From Dactylosporangium vinaceum (GTDB taxonomy: Bacteria > Actinomycetota > Actinomycetes > Mycobacteriales > Micromonosporaceae), in contig NZ_CP061913.1 in the NCBI RefSeq assembly GCF_019904175.1, positions 1,488,001 to 1,552,000 of the forward strand: 64,000 nucleotides of DNA, written 5' to 3'. The position numbers were made by a program, and so were the translations under genes. Of this stretch, positions 7,803 through 15,804 are shown in pieces. The notes beneath the pieces are model-generated. The model was not told the origin of the DNA and searched no databases. It was given only the letters and a program-made list of their open reading frames with translations. The number at the start of each line of letters is the position of its first letter. The first letter of the stretch is position 1.

Positions 7803-9290
7803 CGTCCGCTTGGCCGCCCGCAGGGTGGCCCGCAGCAGCGGCGAGTGCTCCTCGTCGTACCAGGGGCGGTGGTCGCGGCCCACGGCGTGGTGGTGGGTGA
7901 TGGTGCCGCCGTTCGCCGCTATCGCGTCGCTGACCGCGGCCTTGATCCCGTCCCAGATCGGCACCTCGGCGCCGCGCCGCCCGGGCGTGACGATCGTGAA
8001 GTACGGCGCCGGCCCGTCCGGGTACACGTGGGTGAACCGGCAGGTCACGACCGCTACCCCGGCCGGGGCGGCGGACTGCGCGGCCGCGAGCACCGCGGCG
8101 TGCAGCGCCTCGAAGCGGCTCCACCGGCACGCCGTCTCGACGGTCTCGACGACCAGCCCGAGGCGCACCAGCGCGTCGCGCGTGTAGGGCAGCCGGAAGA
8201 ACGCTTCCCGGAACGACCCCGGTGGGCGCGGGATCTCGACGCCGCCGTGGGCCCGCACGATCTCCAGCGCGGCGGGCAGGTGCACGGCGTCGGGGCCCTC
8301 GAAGCCGAGCATCAGCCGGGCCCGGCCGTCGGTCGCGCCCGCGTTGAGCATGGCCTCCATCGGGTCCAGGAGGCGGCAGTTCGTGGGGCGCAGCCCGGAC
8401 TGGACAAGCTCTCGGGTGGCGGCGAGGCTCTGGGAGTACCCGGGAAAAGCGATTGTCGCCTTGGCTCGTGCCGCCGGCTTGCGCTGCACCCGCAGCCACG
8501 CCTCCACGATCACGCCGAGCGCGCCCTCGGAGCCCAGGAACAGGGCGTTCGCGTCGGGCCCGGCACCGCTGGCGGGCACCCGCGGCGACTCGACGGGCCC
8601 CCGCGGGGTCACCACCCGCAGCGCCTCGACGAAGTTGTCGATGCGGGTCGGCCCGGTGGCGAAGTGCCCGCCCGAGCGGGTCGCCAGCCAGCCGCCGACC
8701 GTGGAGAACTCGAAGCTCTGCGGGAAGTGCCGCAGCGTGAGGCCGTGCGGCTCCAGCGCCGCCTCCAGCGCCGGCCCGAACACGCCGGCCTGCACGCGCA
8801 CGACCCGGTTGACGTCGTCGACCTCGGCGATCCGGCTGAGCCGGCTCAGGTCGAGGCAGACCCAGGGGCCTTCTCCGCGGTACTCGACCCCGCCGACGAC
8901 CGACGAGCCGCCCCCGTAGGGCACGACCGCCGCGCCGGCCGCCTCCGCCCAATCGAGCGCCGCGACCACGTCGGGCTCCGAGCGCGGCCGGCACACCAGG
9001 TCGGGCGGGTTCGGCAGGTCGCCGTGGAGGGCGCGGACGACGTCGCGGAACGCCTTGCCGTAGGCGTGGGAGGCGCGGCTCATCGAGTCGCCCAGGAACG
9101 TCTCGGCCAGGGCCGGGGGTGGGGTCAGCCGCGGCGCCGGCAGGAGCGGGTCGGGCGGCGGCGGGATGACCGAGCCGTCGATCGGCAGCCATGGGCGCAG
9201 CGCCCGCTCGGCGAGCCGGCGGCAGGCCGCGTCGTCGAGGGCCTCATCGGCGTGGCCCCAGCCCCACCACGAGCGTTCGCGGTAGCCCAT
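7761..9290 (-). CDS. FAD-linked oxidase, alkyldihydroxyacetonephosphate synthase-like
   Basis: A 509-residue FAD_binding_4 enzyme. The FAD pyrophosphate loop V-P-Y-G-G-G-S-S-V-V-G-G is near residue 130, with F-S-T-V-G-G-W-L-A-T and S-G-G further on. The C-terminal cap ends with the motif T-H-H-H-A-V-G-R-D-H, followed by L-D-P-G-G-I-L-N-P-G, which is diagnostic of the ADPS/glycolate oxidase-related group. True ADPS makes the ether bond of ether lipids; many actinobacterial members have unknown substrates. ATG 9290 is preferred over ATG 9317 because homologous N-termini start at this M-G-Y-R-E-R region. The 3' end overlaps the Pr6Pr gene by 42 bp. Confidence 0.87.
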   Translation of the reverse strand: MGYRERSWWGWGHADEALDDAACRRLAERALRPWLPIDGSVIPPPPDPLLPAPRLTPPPALAETFLGDSMSRASHAYGKAFRDVVRALHGDLPNPPDLVCRPRSEPDVVAALDWAEAAGAAVVPYGGGSSVVGGVEYRGEGPWVCLDLSRLSRIAEVDDVNRVVRVQAGVFGPALEAALEPHGLTLRHFPQSFEFSTVGGWLATRSGGHFATGPTRIDNFVEALRVVTPRGPVESPRVPASGAGPDANALFLGSEGALGVIVEAWLRVQRKPAARAKATIAFPGYSQSLAATRELVQSGLRPTNCRLLDPMEAMLNAGATDGRARLMLGFEGPDAVHLPAALEIVRAHGGVEIPRPPGSFREAFFRLPYTRDALVRLGLVVETVETACRWSRFEALHAAVLAAAQSAAPAGVAVVTCRFTHVYPDGPAPYFTIVTPGRRGAEVPIWDGIKAAVSDAIAANGGTITHHHAVGRDHRPWYDEEHSPLLRATLRAAKRTLDPGGILNPGVLV

Positions 9291-9362
9291 GCGGGGGAGA
9301 GTGCCACAATCCGACACTGTTCGGCCACTGTCGGATGTCGCACCCTCGGTAATGTGGCGCGC

Positions 9363-9536
9363 ATGCCCGATGAGCGTATTGACCCAAGTCAGAACACTCA
9401 GGCTTTTCAGGCGTGGGTGGACACCAGCAACAGTCAGCGGGACGAGCCGGCCAGGTCCAGATCCTTACTCTGGGTCGGCGTCGGCGTGGCCGTCGTCGTT
9501 GTCGTGGCCGTCGTGCTGTTCGTGGCACTCGGCTGA
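9363..9536 (+). CDS. Small single-pass membrane protein (57 aa)
   Basis: M-P-D-E-R-I-D-P-S-Q opens a polar N-terminus of about 34 residues with F-Q-A-W-V-D, followed by one Val-rich membrane helix (about residues 36-56) at the C-terminus, so it is probably tail-anchored. No good ribosome-binding site is seen before the ATG. The last 103 bases overlap the 3' end of the opposite hydrolase gene; both frames are open, so either the protein is real or its frame is a by-product of the hydrolase's Thr/Ser-rich tail. Function unknown. Confidence 0.45.
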   Translation: MPDERIDPSQNTQAFQAWVDTSNSQRDEPARSRSLLWVGVGVAVVVVVAVVLFVALG

Positions 9537-10492
9537 CTCTCGGGGTAGATCCCGACCGACTCGAAGTGCGTGAAGCCCGGCAATGTGGCGTCGCTCGGCA
9601 GCCGCATCCGGGCCACGTCATCGCCGTTGAACGCGTAGTCCAGGAAGTCCAGCAGCGTGGCCAGCACCTGCACGTGGCCGCGCTCGGGGTCGTTGGTCCC
9701 GGCGCCGTGCTCGCCGCCCTCGATGGTCAGGAACGCCTTCGGCCACGGGTCCTTGCCGTACGACTCGCGCCCCTGACTGTAGGCGACCACCGGGTCCTTG
9801 TCCCCGTGCACGAACAGCATCGGCACCGGGCTGCCCTTGTAGGCGCCGGTCGGCCGCCCCGCGAAGATCACGCCGACCTTGAGCCGCGGGTCCCGCTTGC
9901 CGGTGAACAGCCAGTCGGTAGTCGTCCCGCCCCCGGAGTGCCCGATCGCGCCGAGCCGGTCGGAGTCGATGCTGGCGGCGAGCGGGCTGCCCGGCTTCAT
10001 CAGCTCGCTGATCACGAACGACGCGTCGAGGGCCTGGTTGGGCACGTCCGTCTTGTCGAACTTCGGCCCGTCCTTCTTGGTGAACGGGTAGGCGGGGGCG
10101 GCGACGATGTACCCGGACTCGGCCAGGAACTTCGTCATGCCCTCCTGCATCTGCGGGTTGCTGTAGAAGCCGTGGCTCCACAGGATGAGCGGAAACTGCC
10201 CGGGCAGCGGGGTGGCGTCGTTCTGCTCCCGGCCGCGGGTGAGCCGGGCCGAGCCGCGCACCGGATACCACACGGTGGTCGGCAGCGGCCGATCCTTGCC
10301 CCGCGCGAACGTGAAGTGCCGGACCCCGACGGCGTGCGACGAGGGCACATTCGACTGCGCGGCCGCCCCGACAGGCGTCGTGAAGGGCGTGCCGCCGTCG
10401 TCGCTGCCGGACGCGGCAAAAGCGCCGCCCAGGATGAGCAGGGCGGCGGTCAGCAGACTGACGGTTGCAGTTCGGGTGCGGGGAGCGGGCAC
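9434..10492 (-). CDS. Secreted alpha/beta hydrolase, chlorophyllase/PAF-AH-like (paralogue)
   Basis: A 352-residue exported hydrolase starting at GTG 10492 with an N-terminal signal sequence or signal anchor (about 8-26) and no lipobox. Motifs: W-S-H-G-F-Y-S-N-P (oxyanion), I-G-H-S-G-G-G (nucleophile), L-F-V-H-G-D-K-D (acid) and G-G-E-H-G-A-G (His). It has the same motif order as the lipoprotein hydrolase at 6237-7124, so the two are paralogues. The final 30-odd residues are a Ser/Thr-rich, low-complexity tail absent from the paralogue and antisense to the membrane helix of the small protein at 9363-9536. Confidence 0.85.
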   Translation of the reverse strand: MPAPRTRTATVSLLTAALLILGGAFAASGSDDGGTPFTTPVGAAAQSNVPSSHAVGVRHFTFARGKDRPLPTTVWYPVRGSARLTRGREQNDATPLPGQFPLILWSHGFYSNPQMQEGMTKFLAESGYIVAAPAYPFTKKDGPKFDKTDVPNQALDASFVISELMKPGSPLAASIDSDRLGAIGHSGGGTTTDWLFTGKRDPRLKVGVIFAGRPTGAYKGSPVPMLFVHGDKDPVVAYSQGRESYGKDPWPKAFLTIEGGEHGAGTNDPERGHVQVLATLLDFLDYAFNGDDVARMRLPSDATLPGFTHFESVGIYPESQPSATNSTTATTTTTATPTPTQSKDLDLAGSSR

Positions 10493-10965
10493 GTCAAGAA
10501 TGTAAGGGGCCGATGTGCTACGCCCATATCGCCCGACTGGGGACTTTCGAATGTCTTGCCGGACTACATACGTTTCACCGAGTTTGCGGAGTCGATGATG
10601 CCGCAGCCAGGCGGGTTGACGTGCTCACGGTGAGCAATGTCCGTATTGCGTCTTTCGCGGGCTTATTGTGACCCAGTGGACGCTCGGAATGGCGGTGCGG
10701 CCATCGGAAATCCCCGGTTATCGGACAAGAAGGATATGTCGGTAAAATGCCGGGGGCAGTAGTTAGCCGTCGCTGATAATAATTTTTCGGACTTGTCGGA
10801 TTTGCCGATTGCTCGCGATTGTGCGCCTCACCGCTGGGCGGACCGGGTGGCGCCGTCCCGGTAGCGGACCCGGGAGCGTCGCGGCGACGACGCCGGAGCG
10901 CAGGAAGAGGCGGCCCCCTCCACCAAGGGTGCCGCCTCTTCCCTTACAGGGAGGGAATCAAGGTC
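10493..10965. other. Non-coding stretch with an AT-richer island
   Basis: About 470 bases between two minus-strand genes. Roughly 10660-10815 has clearly lower GC than the surroundings, including an A/T-rich run near 10778-10792. I see no open frame with a coding look; a 68-codon plus-strand frame at 10465-10671 lacks a ribosome-binding site and any recognisable composition. It should hold the promoter of the hydrolase gene at 10492 and the terminator of the protease operon (10903-10942). Confidence 0.5.
10903..10942 (-). terminator. Hairpin terminator of the mprAB-pepD-like operon
   Basis: GGAAGAGGCGGC (10903-10914) and GCCGCCTCTTCC (10931-10942) pair perfectly over 12 bp with a 16-base loop, 24 bp beyond the protease stop codon. 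There is no long T tract, as is common in actinobacteria. Confidence 0.7.
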
Positions 10966-11973
10966 TCAGCTGAGCAGCTGCTGGGCTACGGTCTTCGCGG
11001 TGTTGCTGGAGATGGCGAAGCCGACGCCGATGTTGCCGGCGGTCTCGCTCGTCGAGGCGATCGCGGTGTTGATGCCGATGAGCTGGCCCGCGGTGTTGAC
11101 CAGGGCGCCGCCCGAGTTGCCGGGGTTGATGGCGGCGTCGGTCTGGATGGCGCCGGTGATCTTGGCGCCGGCCGTGGCCTGGGTGCCGCGGGTACCCTGG
11201 CCGCCCTGGCCGCCCGAGTCGGAGCCCTCGTCGATCTCGCGGTTGAGGGCGCTCACGATGCCGGAGGTCACCGAGGACTCCAGGCCCAGCGGGCTGCCGA
11301 TGGCGAGGACCGTGTCGCCCACCTTGACGGCGGAGCTGTCGGCGAAGGCCAGGGGCGTGTAGGTGCCGCCGCCGGTGAGCTTGATGACGGCCAGGTCGGT
11401 GCCGGGGTCGGTGCCGACGATCGCGGCGGTGCCCGACTTGCCGTCGGAGAAGGTGATCTGGACAGTGGTGCCGCGGGCGGTCGCGACCACGTGGTTGTTG
11501 GTGAGGATCGAGCCGTCGGTCGTGATGATCACGCCGGAGCCGACGGCGGAGCCGGTGTTGATGGAGACGACGCTCGGCCGGACCGCGGCGGCGACGTCGG
11601 CCAGGTTCGCGGTGCCCGTGCTGGAGCCGCTGGAGTTCTGCGCGGTGACGACGGTGCTCGTCGCCGTCGCCGGGCGCAGCTCCAGGGCGGCCACGCCGCC
11701 GCCGACGGCCGAGGCGATGGACAGCGCGGCCGCGGCGACCACGGCGACCACCCCCTTGCCCAGCCGGCGGCTCCTCAGCGGCGCCGGCACGGCGGTGGCG
11801 CCATCCGGCGACGTAGGGTCAGACCGCCATTGCGGCGTCACATAGGGTGGCGACGGCGGGTACCACTGCGGCGGGTGCTGCATGTGCGGGACGTGCGGCG
11901 GGACGTTGTTCGTCGGCATGTGCTGCTGTGCTGCGGTGTTCGGCGTCTGCGCCCATCCCTGCTGTTCGCTCAT
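10966..11973 (-). CDS. Membrane-anchored trypsin-like serine protease, PepD/HtrA-like without PDZ
   Basis: An envelope quality-control protease of 335 residues. A Pro/Gln-rich cytoplasmic N-terminus (1-65) precedes one membrane helix (about 72-95); the protease domain faces outside. The triad is visible: His161 in T-N-N-H-V-V, Asp193 in T-D-L-A-V-I and Ser287 in G-N-S-G-G-A. The chain ends straight after G-V-G-F-A-I-S-S, where HtrA/PepD proteins normally continue into a PDZ domain, so regulation by PDZ binding is absent. Its ATG overlaps the stop of the sensor kinase gene by 4 bases, giving the order regulator-kinase-protease known from mycobacterial mprA-mprB-pepD. Confidence 0.92.
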   Translation of the reverse strand: MSEQQGWAQTPNTAAQQHMPTNNVPPHVPHMQHPPQWYPPSPPYVTPQWRSDPTSPDGATAVPAPLRSRRLGKGVVAVVAAAALSIASAVGGGVAALELRPATATSTVVTAQNSSGSSTGTANLADVAAAVRPSVVSINTGSAVGSGVIITTDGSILTNNHVVATARGTTVQITFSDGKSGTAAIVGTDPGTDLAVIKLTGGGTYTPLAFADSSAVKVGDTVLAIGSPLGLESSVTSGIVSALNREIDEGSDSGGQGGQGTRGTQATAGAKITGAIQTDAAINPGNSGGALVNTAGQLIGINTAIASTSETAGNIGVGFAISSNTAKTVAQQLLS

Positions 11974-13454
11974 GATTTGAGCTTGCCGACGGCAGCTTGC
12001 GGGCTACCGGGAGCGGCCTGGGAACCGGCTGTGAGAGGAAGCCGAACCTGAAAAGTCGCCCCGCCACCGGGAGTGACGAAGACGGAGACCGTGCCGCTGT
12101 GCACGGCGACGAGTGCGGCGACGATCGCGAGGCCCAGCCCGCTGCCGCTGTGGGAGCCGCCGGCCTGCTTGCGGGTGCGCGCCTTGTCGACCCGGTAGAA
12201 GCGCTCGAACACCCGCGACGCCTGCTCATCGGTGAGACCGCCGCCGTGGTCGATGATCTCCACAAGCGCATCGGTACCGTCGCGCCGCAGCCGCAGCTCG
12301 ACGGGTGTCCCGGCGGGCGTGTGGGTGAGCGCGTTGGTCATGAGGTTGCCGACGACCTGGCGCAGCCGGGCCTCGTCGCCGTGGACCTCGATCGGCTCGT
12401 CCTGCTCCAGCTCCAGGCTGATCTCGCGGTCGGGCGCCACGGCCGAGGCGGCCGCGACCGCGTCACCGGCGATGACCCGCAGGTCCATGTCGGCCAGGCT
12501 GAGCGGGCGCTCCTGATCGAGCCGGGCCAGCATCAGGAGGTCCTCGACGAGCAGCCCCATCCGGGCGGCCTCGTCCTCGATGCGCCGCAGCAGGGCGGCC
12601 GTCTCCTCCGGTGCCCGGGCCGCGCCCTGGCGGTACAGCTCGGCGAAGCCCCTGATCGTGGTCAGCGGTGTGCGCAGCTCGTGCGAGGCGTCGGCGATGA
12701 ACTGGCGCATGCGGTCCTCGGACGCCTCGCGCACCCGGAAGGCGCCCTCGATCTGGCCGAGCATCACGTTGAGTGCCCCGGCGAGGTGGCCCATCTCCGT
12801 CTCCGGCGGGCTCTCCGGCACCCGTTTGGTGAGGTCGCCGGCGGCGATGGCGGCCGCGGTGCGCTCGATCTCGCGCAGCGGCTGGAGGCTGGTCCGCACG
12901 ATGGTGACGCCGACGGCGGCGATGACCACCAGGACGCCCGCGCCGATGAACAGCTCGGCCGCCACCAGTTCGTCCACCGCGTTGTCGATCATCGAGAGGT
13001 TTTCCGCCACCCCGAGGATGTTGATGCCGGTGCTGCTGGTGCTGGCCCGCTGGATGACCAGGACCCGCCAGCGCTCGCGGGTGCCGGAGGCGCGCACGGT
13101 GTACGGCTCGCCGACGTGGTCCCACAGCTCCTCGCTGGAGGTCGGCAGCGGCGGGCGGGCGCCGCCGTCGGGCAGGCCGACGGTGCGCAGCTCGAGCTGC
13201 TTGTCGGCGCCGACGGCGAGCCAGAAGTAGAAGTAGTTGCTCTGCACGACCGAGGACCCGGCCGGCTGCTGGGCCAGCCGGCCGATGTCGACGGTGCCGG
13301 CGAGCTGGCGCAGCTGGCCGTCGACCTTGTCGATCATCGAGCTGCGCATGACCAGGGCGCTCGCGACGCCGATGACGAGCAGCGCCATCGTGACGAGGCT
13401 CAGGACGGCCGCGACGAGCTTGACCCGCAGCGGTACGTCGGCGATGAACCGCAC
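11970..13454 (-). CDS. Envelope-stress sensor histidine kinase, MprB-like
   Basis: A 494-residue membrane kinase. Order: short cytoplasmic end, membrane helix (about 15-36), extracytoplasmic sensor of about 130 residues, second helix (about 168-188), HAMP (about 189-242), HisKA with phosphoacceptor His258 in D-A-S-H-E-L-R-T-P-L, and HATPase (N-box L-M-T-N-A-L-T-H; G1 I-D-H-G-G-G-L; G2 G-S-G-L-G-L-A-I). It would phosphorylate the response regulator encoded 14 bp upstream. Coupling to the protease gene suggests it responds to misfolded or damaged envelope proteins, by analogy with MprB. Confidence 0.94.
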   Translation of the reverse strand: MRFIADVPLRVKLVAAVLSLVTMALLVIGVASALVMRSSMIDKVDGQLRQLAGTVDIGRLAQQPAGSSVVQSNYFYFWLAVGADKQLELRTVGLPDGGARPPLPTSSEELWDHVGEPYTVRASGTRERWRVLVIQRASTSSTGINILGVAENLSMIDNAVDELVAAELFIGAGVLVVIAAVGVTIVRTSLQPLREIERTAAAIAAGDLTKRVPESPPETEMGHLAGALNVMLGQIEGAFRVREASEDRMRQFIADASHELRTPLTTIRGFAELYRQGAARAPEETAALLRRIEDEAARMGLLVEDLLMLARLDQERPLSLADMDLRVIAGDAVAAASAVAPDREISLELEQDEPIEVHGDEARLRQVVGNLMTNALTHTPAGTPVELRLRRDGTDALVEIIDHGGGLTDEQASRVFERFYRVDKARTRKQAGGSHSGSGLGLAIVAALVAVHSGTVSVFVTPGGGATFQVRLPLTAGSQAAPGSPQAAVGKLKS

Positions 13455-13468
13455 CGGAGAGCCGGGGG

Positions 13469-14215
13469 TCAGACGGGCAGGCGCAGGACGTACCCCACGC
13501 CCCGCAGCGTGTGGATCAGCCGCGGCTCGGCGATGTCGACCTTGCGGCGCAGGTAGGAGATGTAGGACTCCACGATGCTGTCGTCACCGCGGAAGTCGTA
13601 GTTCCAGACGAAGTCGAGGATCTGCGCCTTGGACAGGACCCGGCCGGCGTTGAGCATGAGGTAGCGCAGCAGCTTGAACTCGGTCGGGGACAGCGCGATG
13701 GTCTGCCCGGCCCGGCTCACCTCGTGCGTCTCCTCGTCGAGCTCCAGGTCGTGGAAGACCAGCCGGTTGGGCCCGGGGTCGCCGGCGGTGCGGCGCAGCA
13801 CGGCCCGGATGCGGGCGGTGAGCTCTTCCAGGCTGAACGGCTTCGTCACGTAGTCGTCGCCGCCGAGCGTGAGGCCGCGGACCTTGTCCTCGGTGCCGTC
13901 GCGGGCGGTCAGGAAGACGACGGGGAGCCGGACGCCGCCCTCGCGGAGCCGCCGGATCACCTCGAAGCCGTCGAGGTCGGGCAGCATCACGTCGAGCACG
14001 ACGAGATCGGGCTTGCTGTCGCGGGCCGCGGTGACCGCCTCGCTGCCGGTGGTCACCGCGTCAACCGCAAAACCGGCGAAACGCAGGCTGGCCGAGAGCA
14101 GCTCGCGGATATTCGGGTCGTCCTCGACCACGAGCAGCTTCGCCTCAGCCTGCGCCACGCCTGGCGACGATGCACCCCCGGATTGTGCGACGCCGCCTCG
14201 TACCCCCATGCGCAT
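13469..14215 (-). CDS. OmpR-family response regulator, MprA-like
   Basis: A 248-residue two-component regulator. The receiver domain holds the acidic pair (E-D-D, about 31-33), phosphoacceptor Asp75 in L-V-V-L-D-V-M-L-P, the Thr of F-L-T-A-R-D and the Lys of V-T-K-P-F. The C-terminal winged helix carries L-S-P-T-E-F-K-L-L-R-Y-L and ends R-L-I-H-T-L-R-G-V-G-Y-V-L-R, typical of the OmpR/PhoB class. ATG 14215 is chosen because GGAGG stands 11 bases before it; an upstream GTG would add residues outside the fold. First gene of the regulator-kinase-protease operon. Confidence 0.94.
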   Translation of the reverse strand: MRMGVRGGVAQSGGASSPGVAQAEAKLLVVEDDPNIRELLSASLRFAGFAVDAVTTGSEAVTAARDSKPDLVVLDVMLPDLDGFEVIRRLREGGVRLPVVFLTARDGTEDKVRGLTLGGDDYVTKPFSLEELTARIRAVLRRTAGDPGPNRLVFHDLELDEETHEVSRAGQTIALSPTEFKLLRYLMLNAGRVLSKAQILDFVWNYDFRGDDSIVESYISYLRRKVDIAEPRLIHTLRGVGYVLRLPV

Positions 14216-14286
14216 ATCTTGCCGCCCTCCGCTGGAGTAGGGCTGGTGGTTGCCTGGGAAGTTCCTGGGCACCCCGACCGTATCGG

Positions 14287-14925
14287 TCAGCGCAGCAAGC
14301 GTCGCACCTGATCGATCGCGCCGTCCAACACCACCAGGGTGGCCCGCATGGTCTCCTGGCTGGCCCGCCCGGTCCGGGCCAGGCGGCGCACCTCGGCCAG
14401 CAGCTGTGCGGCCTTCTCCTCCAGCTCGTCCACCGCGCCGGCGGGCGGCGGCGACGCCGGGCGGGTGCCGGCCGCCCCGGGCCGCGGCGGGTAGCCCCAG
14501 CCGAACGAGGACGGCCCCGGCGGTGCGCTGCGCGCCTGGCGGCTGGCCTCCTTCAGCTCCTTCTTGAGGTCGCGCACGGAGCCGCGCACGCCCTGCTCGA
14601 CCTCGTCGGCCAGGGTGGAGAGGTCGGCCAGCGAGGCGTTGATGTCGGCCTCGAGCGCCTCCAGCTCGCGGGCCCGCCGGTCGAGCTCCTCACGGCCGGC
14701 GTCGGCGATCTCGTAGACCTTCCGCCCGCCTTCGGCCTTGTGGGTGATCAGACCGTCGGCCTCCATCCGCTGCAGGCGCGGGTAGATCGTGCCGGCCGAC
14801 GGCGCGTAGAGCCCGTGGAAACGGTTCTCGAGCAGGCGGATGAGCTCGTATCCGTGGCGCGGGCCCTCGTTGAGCAGCTTGAGGAGGTACAGCCGCAGCC
14901 GCCCGTGACTGAAGACTGCACTCAT
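14287..14925 (-). CDS. PadR-family transcriptional regulator
   Basis: A 212-residue repressor. The N-terminal winged helix contains L-L-N-E-G-P-R-H-G-Y-E-L and Y-A-P-S-A-G-T-I-Y-P-R-L-Q-R-M, the PadR signature. A long charged helix follows, then a Pro/Gly-rich stretch (about 130-160) and a second helical segment, longer than typical PadR proteins (around 110-180 residues). The start codon overlaps the stop of the DUF4097 gene by 4 bases, so the two are translationally coupled, and it probably represses its own operon through the palindrome at 15765-15778. Confidence 0.9.
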   Translation of the reverse strand: MSAVFSHGRLRLYLLKLLNEGPRHGYELIRLLENRFHGLYAPSAGTIYPRLQRMEADGLITHKAEGGRKVYEIADAGREELDRRARELEALEADINASLADLSTLADEVEQGVRGSVRDLKKELKEASRQARSAPPGPSSFGWGYPPRPGAAGTRPASPPPAGAVDELEEKAAQLLAEVRRLARTGRASQETMRATLVVLDGAIDQVRRLLR

Positions 14926-15743
14926 CGGGACACGTCCTCCTCGTCGTCCACCGGCCGGCGTAGCAGGGAAATGCTCCCAGACGTCGCGCTGGCGGCCAGC
15001 TGCCCGCCCGCCCCGGTGCCGATGCGCCCGGTGACGCTGTTGCGGCTGTGCTGGTCGAGCTCGGAGAACGCGCTGATCACGTGGCCGGAGACGGCGTGCA
15101 GGCTGACCCGCAGGTCGCTGTCCTCGCGGACCCGGGCGGTGATCTCACCCGACACGGTGTCGAGGTGCACCGCGGTCCCGGCCGGCGGGTTGTCGAGGTC
15201 GCAGGTCACCGAGCCGGAGATCGTGCGGGCGGTGACCTTGGCGGCGGTGGAGTCGGCCACGACGATCTCGCCGGACACCGTCTCGAGCTCGACCTCGCCG
15301 CCGAGCGTCAGCCCCTCGATGGAGCCGGACACGATCCGGCCGGTCACCCGCCCGTCGAGGCCGAGCAGCGTGATCCGCCCGCTCGTGACGTTGACGCTCG
15401 CCCCGTTGCGCAGGGAGGAGGCGATGATCGTGCCGGAGGCGACGTGGAGCCGCACGGTGGCGCCGGTCGGCACGACGACCGACACGTCCACCTTGAACCG
15501 GGCGCTGAACAGCCACCAGAGGAACCCGGGCCAGCCCTTGGGGAAGTCCTGGGACACGTCGAGGCGCCCGTTGCCGAGCTCCACGCTGACGGCCCGGTCG
15601 CCGATCTCGGCCACCTCGACCCGCGCGGGCCCGTCGTCGGACCCGACGACGTTGAGCCGCCCGGCCACCAGCGACACGTTGAGGTCGACGACCTCCTCGT
15701 CGAATGCGAGCCGCTCGGGCTCGCCGATCTTCCACGCGGTCAT
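14922..15743 (-). CDS. DUF4097 beta-strand-repeat protein
   Basis: A 273-residue protein built of short repeating beta strands: the pattern V-x-T/S-x-S-G-x-I recurs (V-A-S-G-T-I, V-T-S-G-R-I, I-V-S-G-S-I, T-V-S-G-E-I, T-I-S-G-S-V, A-V-S-G-H-V, A-T-S-G-S-I), as in DUF4097/adhesin-like solenoids. No signal peptide or membrane helix is clear. DUF4097 proteins are commonly paired with PadR regulators in actinobacteria and are linked to envelope stress, but the biochemical role is unknown. First gene of the operon with padR. Confidence 0.88.
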   Translation of the reverse strand: MTAWKIGEPERLAFDEEVVDLNVSLVAGRLNVVGSDDGPARVEVAEIGDRAVSVELGNGRLDVSQDFPKGWPGFLWWLFSARFKVDVSVVVPTGATVRLHVASGTIIASSLRNGASVNVTSGRITLLGLDGRVTGRIVSGSIEGLTLGGEVELETVSGEIVVADSTAAKVTARTISGSVTCDLDNPPAGTAVHLDTVSGEITARVREDSDLRVSLHAVSGHVISAFSELDQHSRNSVTGRIGTGAGGQLAASATSGSISLLRRPVDDEEDVSR

Positions 15744-15764
15744 ACCCGACAGCGTAGCGCTAAA

Positions 15765-15778
15765 CGCGATACATCGCG
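15765..15778. promoter_or_regulatory. CGCGAT-AC-ATCGCG palindrome, probable PadR operator
   Basis: Perfect 6-base arms CGCGAT and ATCGCG with a two-base centre, 22 bp before the DUF4097 start codon. A related half-site TCGCGA occurs nearby at about 15794-15799. Location just ahead of a PadR-containing operon suggests autoregulation; this is inference. Confidence 0.55.
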
Positions 15779-15804
15779 ATAGTATCTTCTGTGTCGCGAC
15801 CTTT

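Noticed and set aside
10465..10671. A 68-codon plus-strand frame in the gap before the protease operon
   Set aside because: No ribosome-binding site, no coding-type codon bias and its first part overlaps the start of the hydrolase gene.
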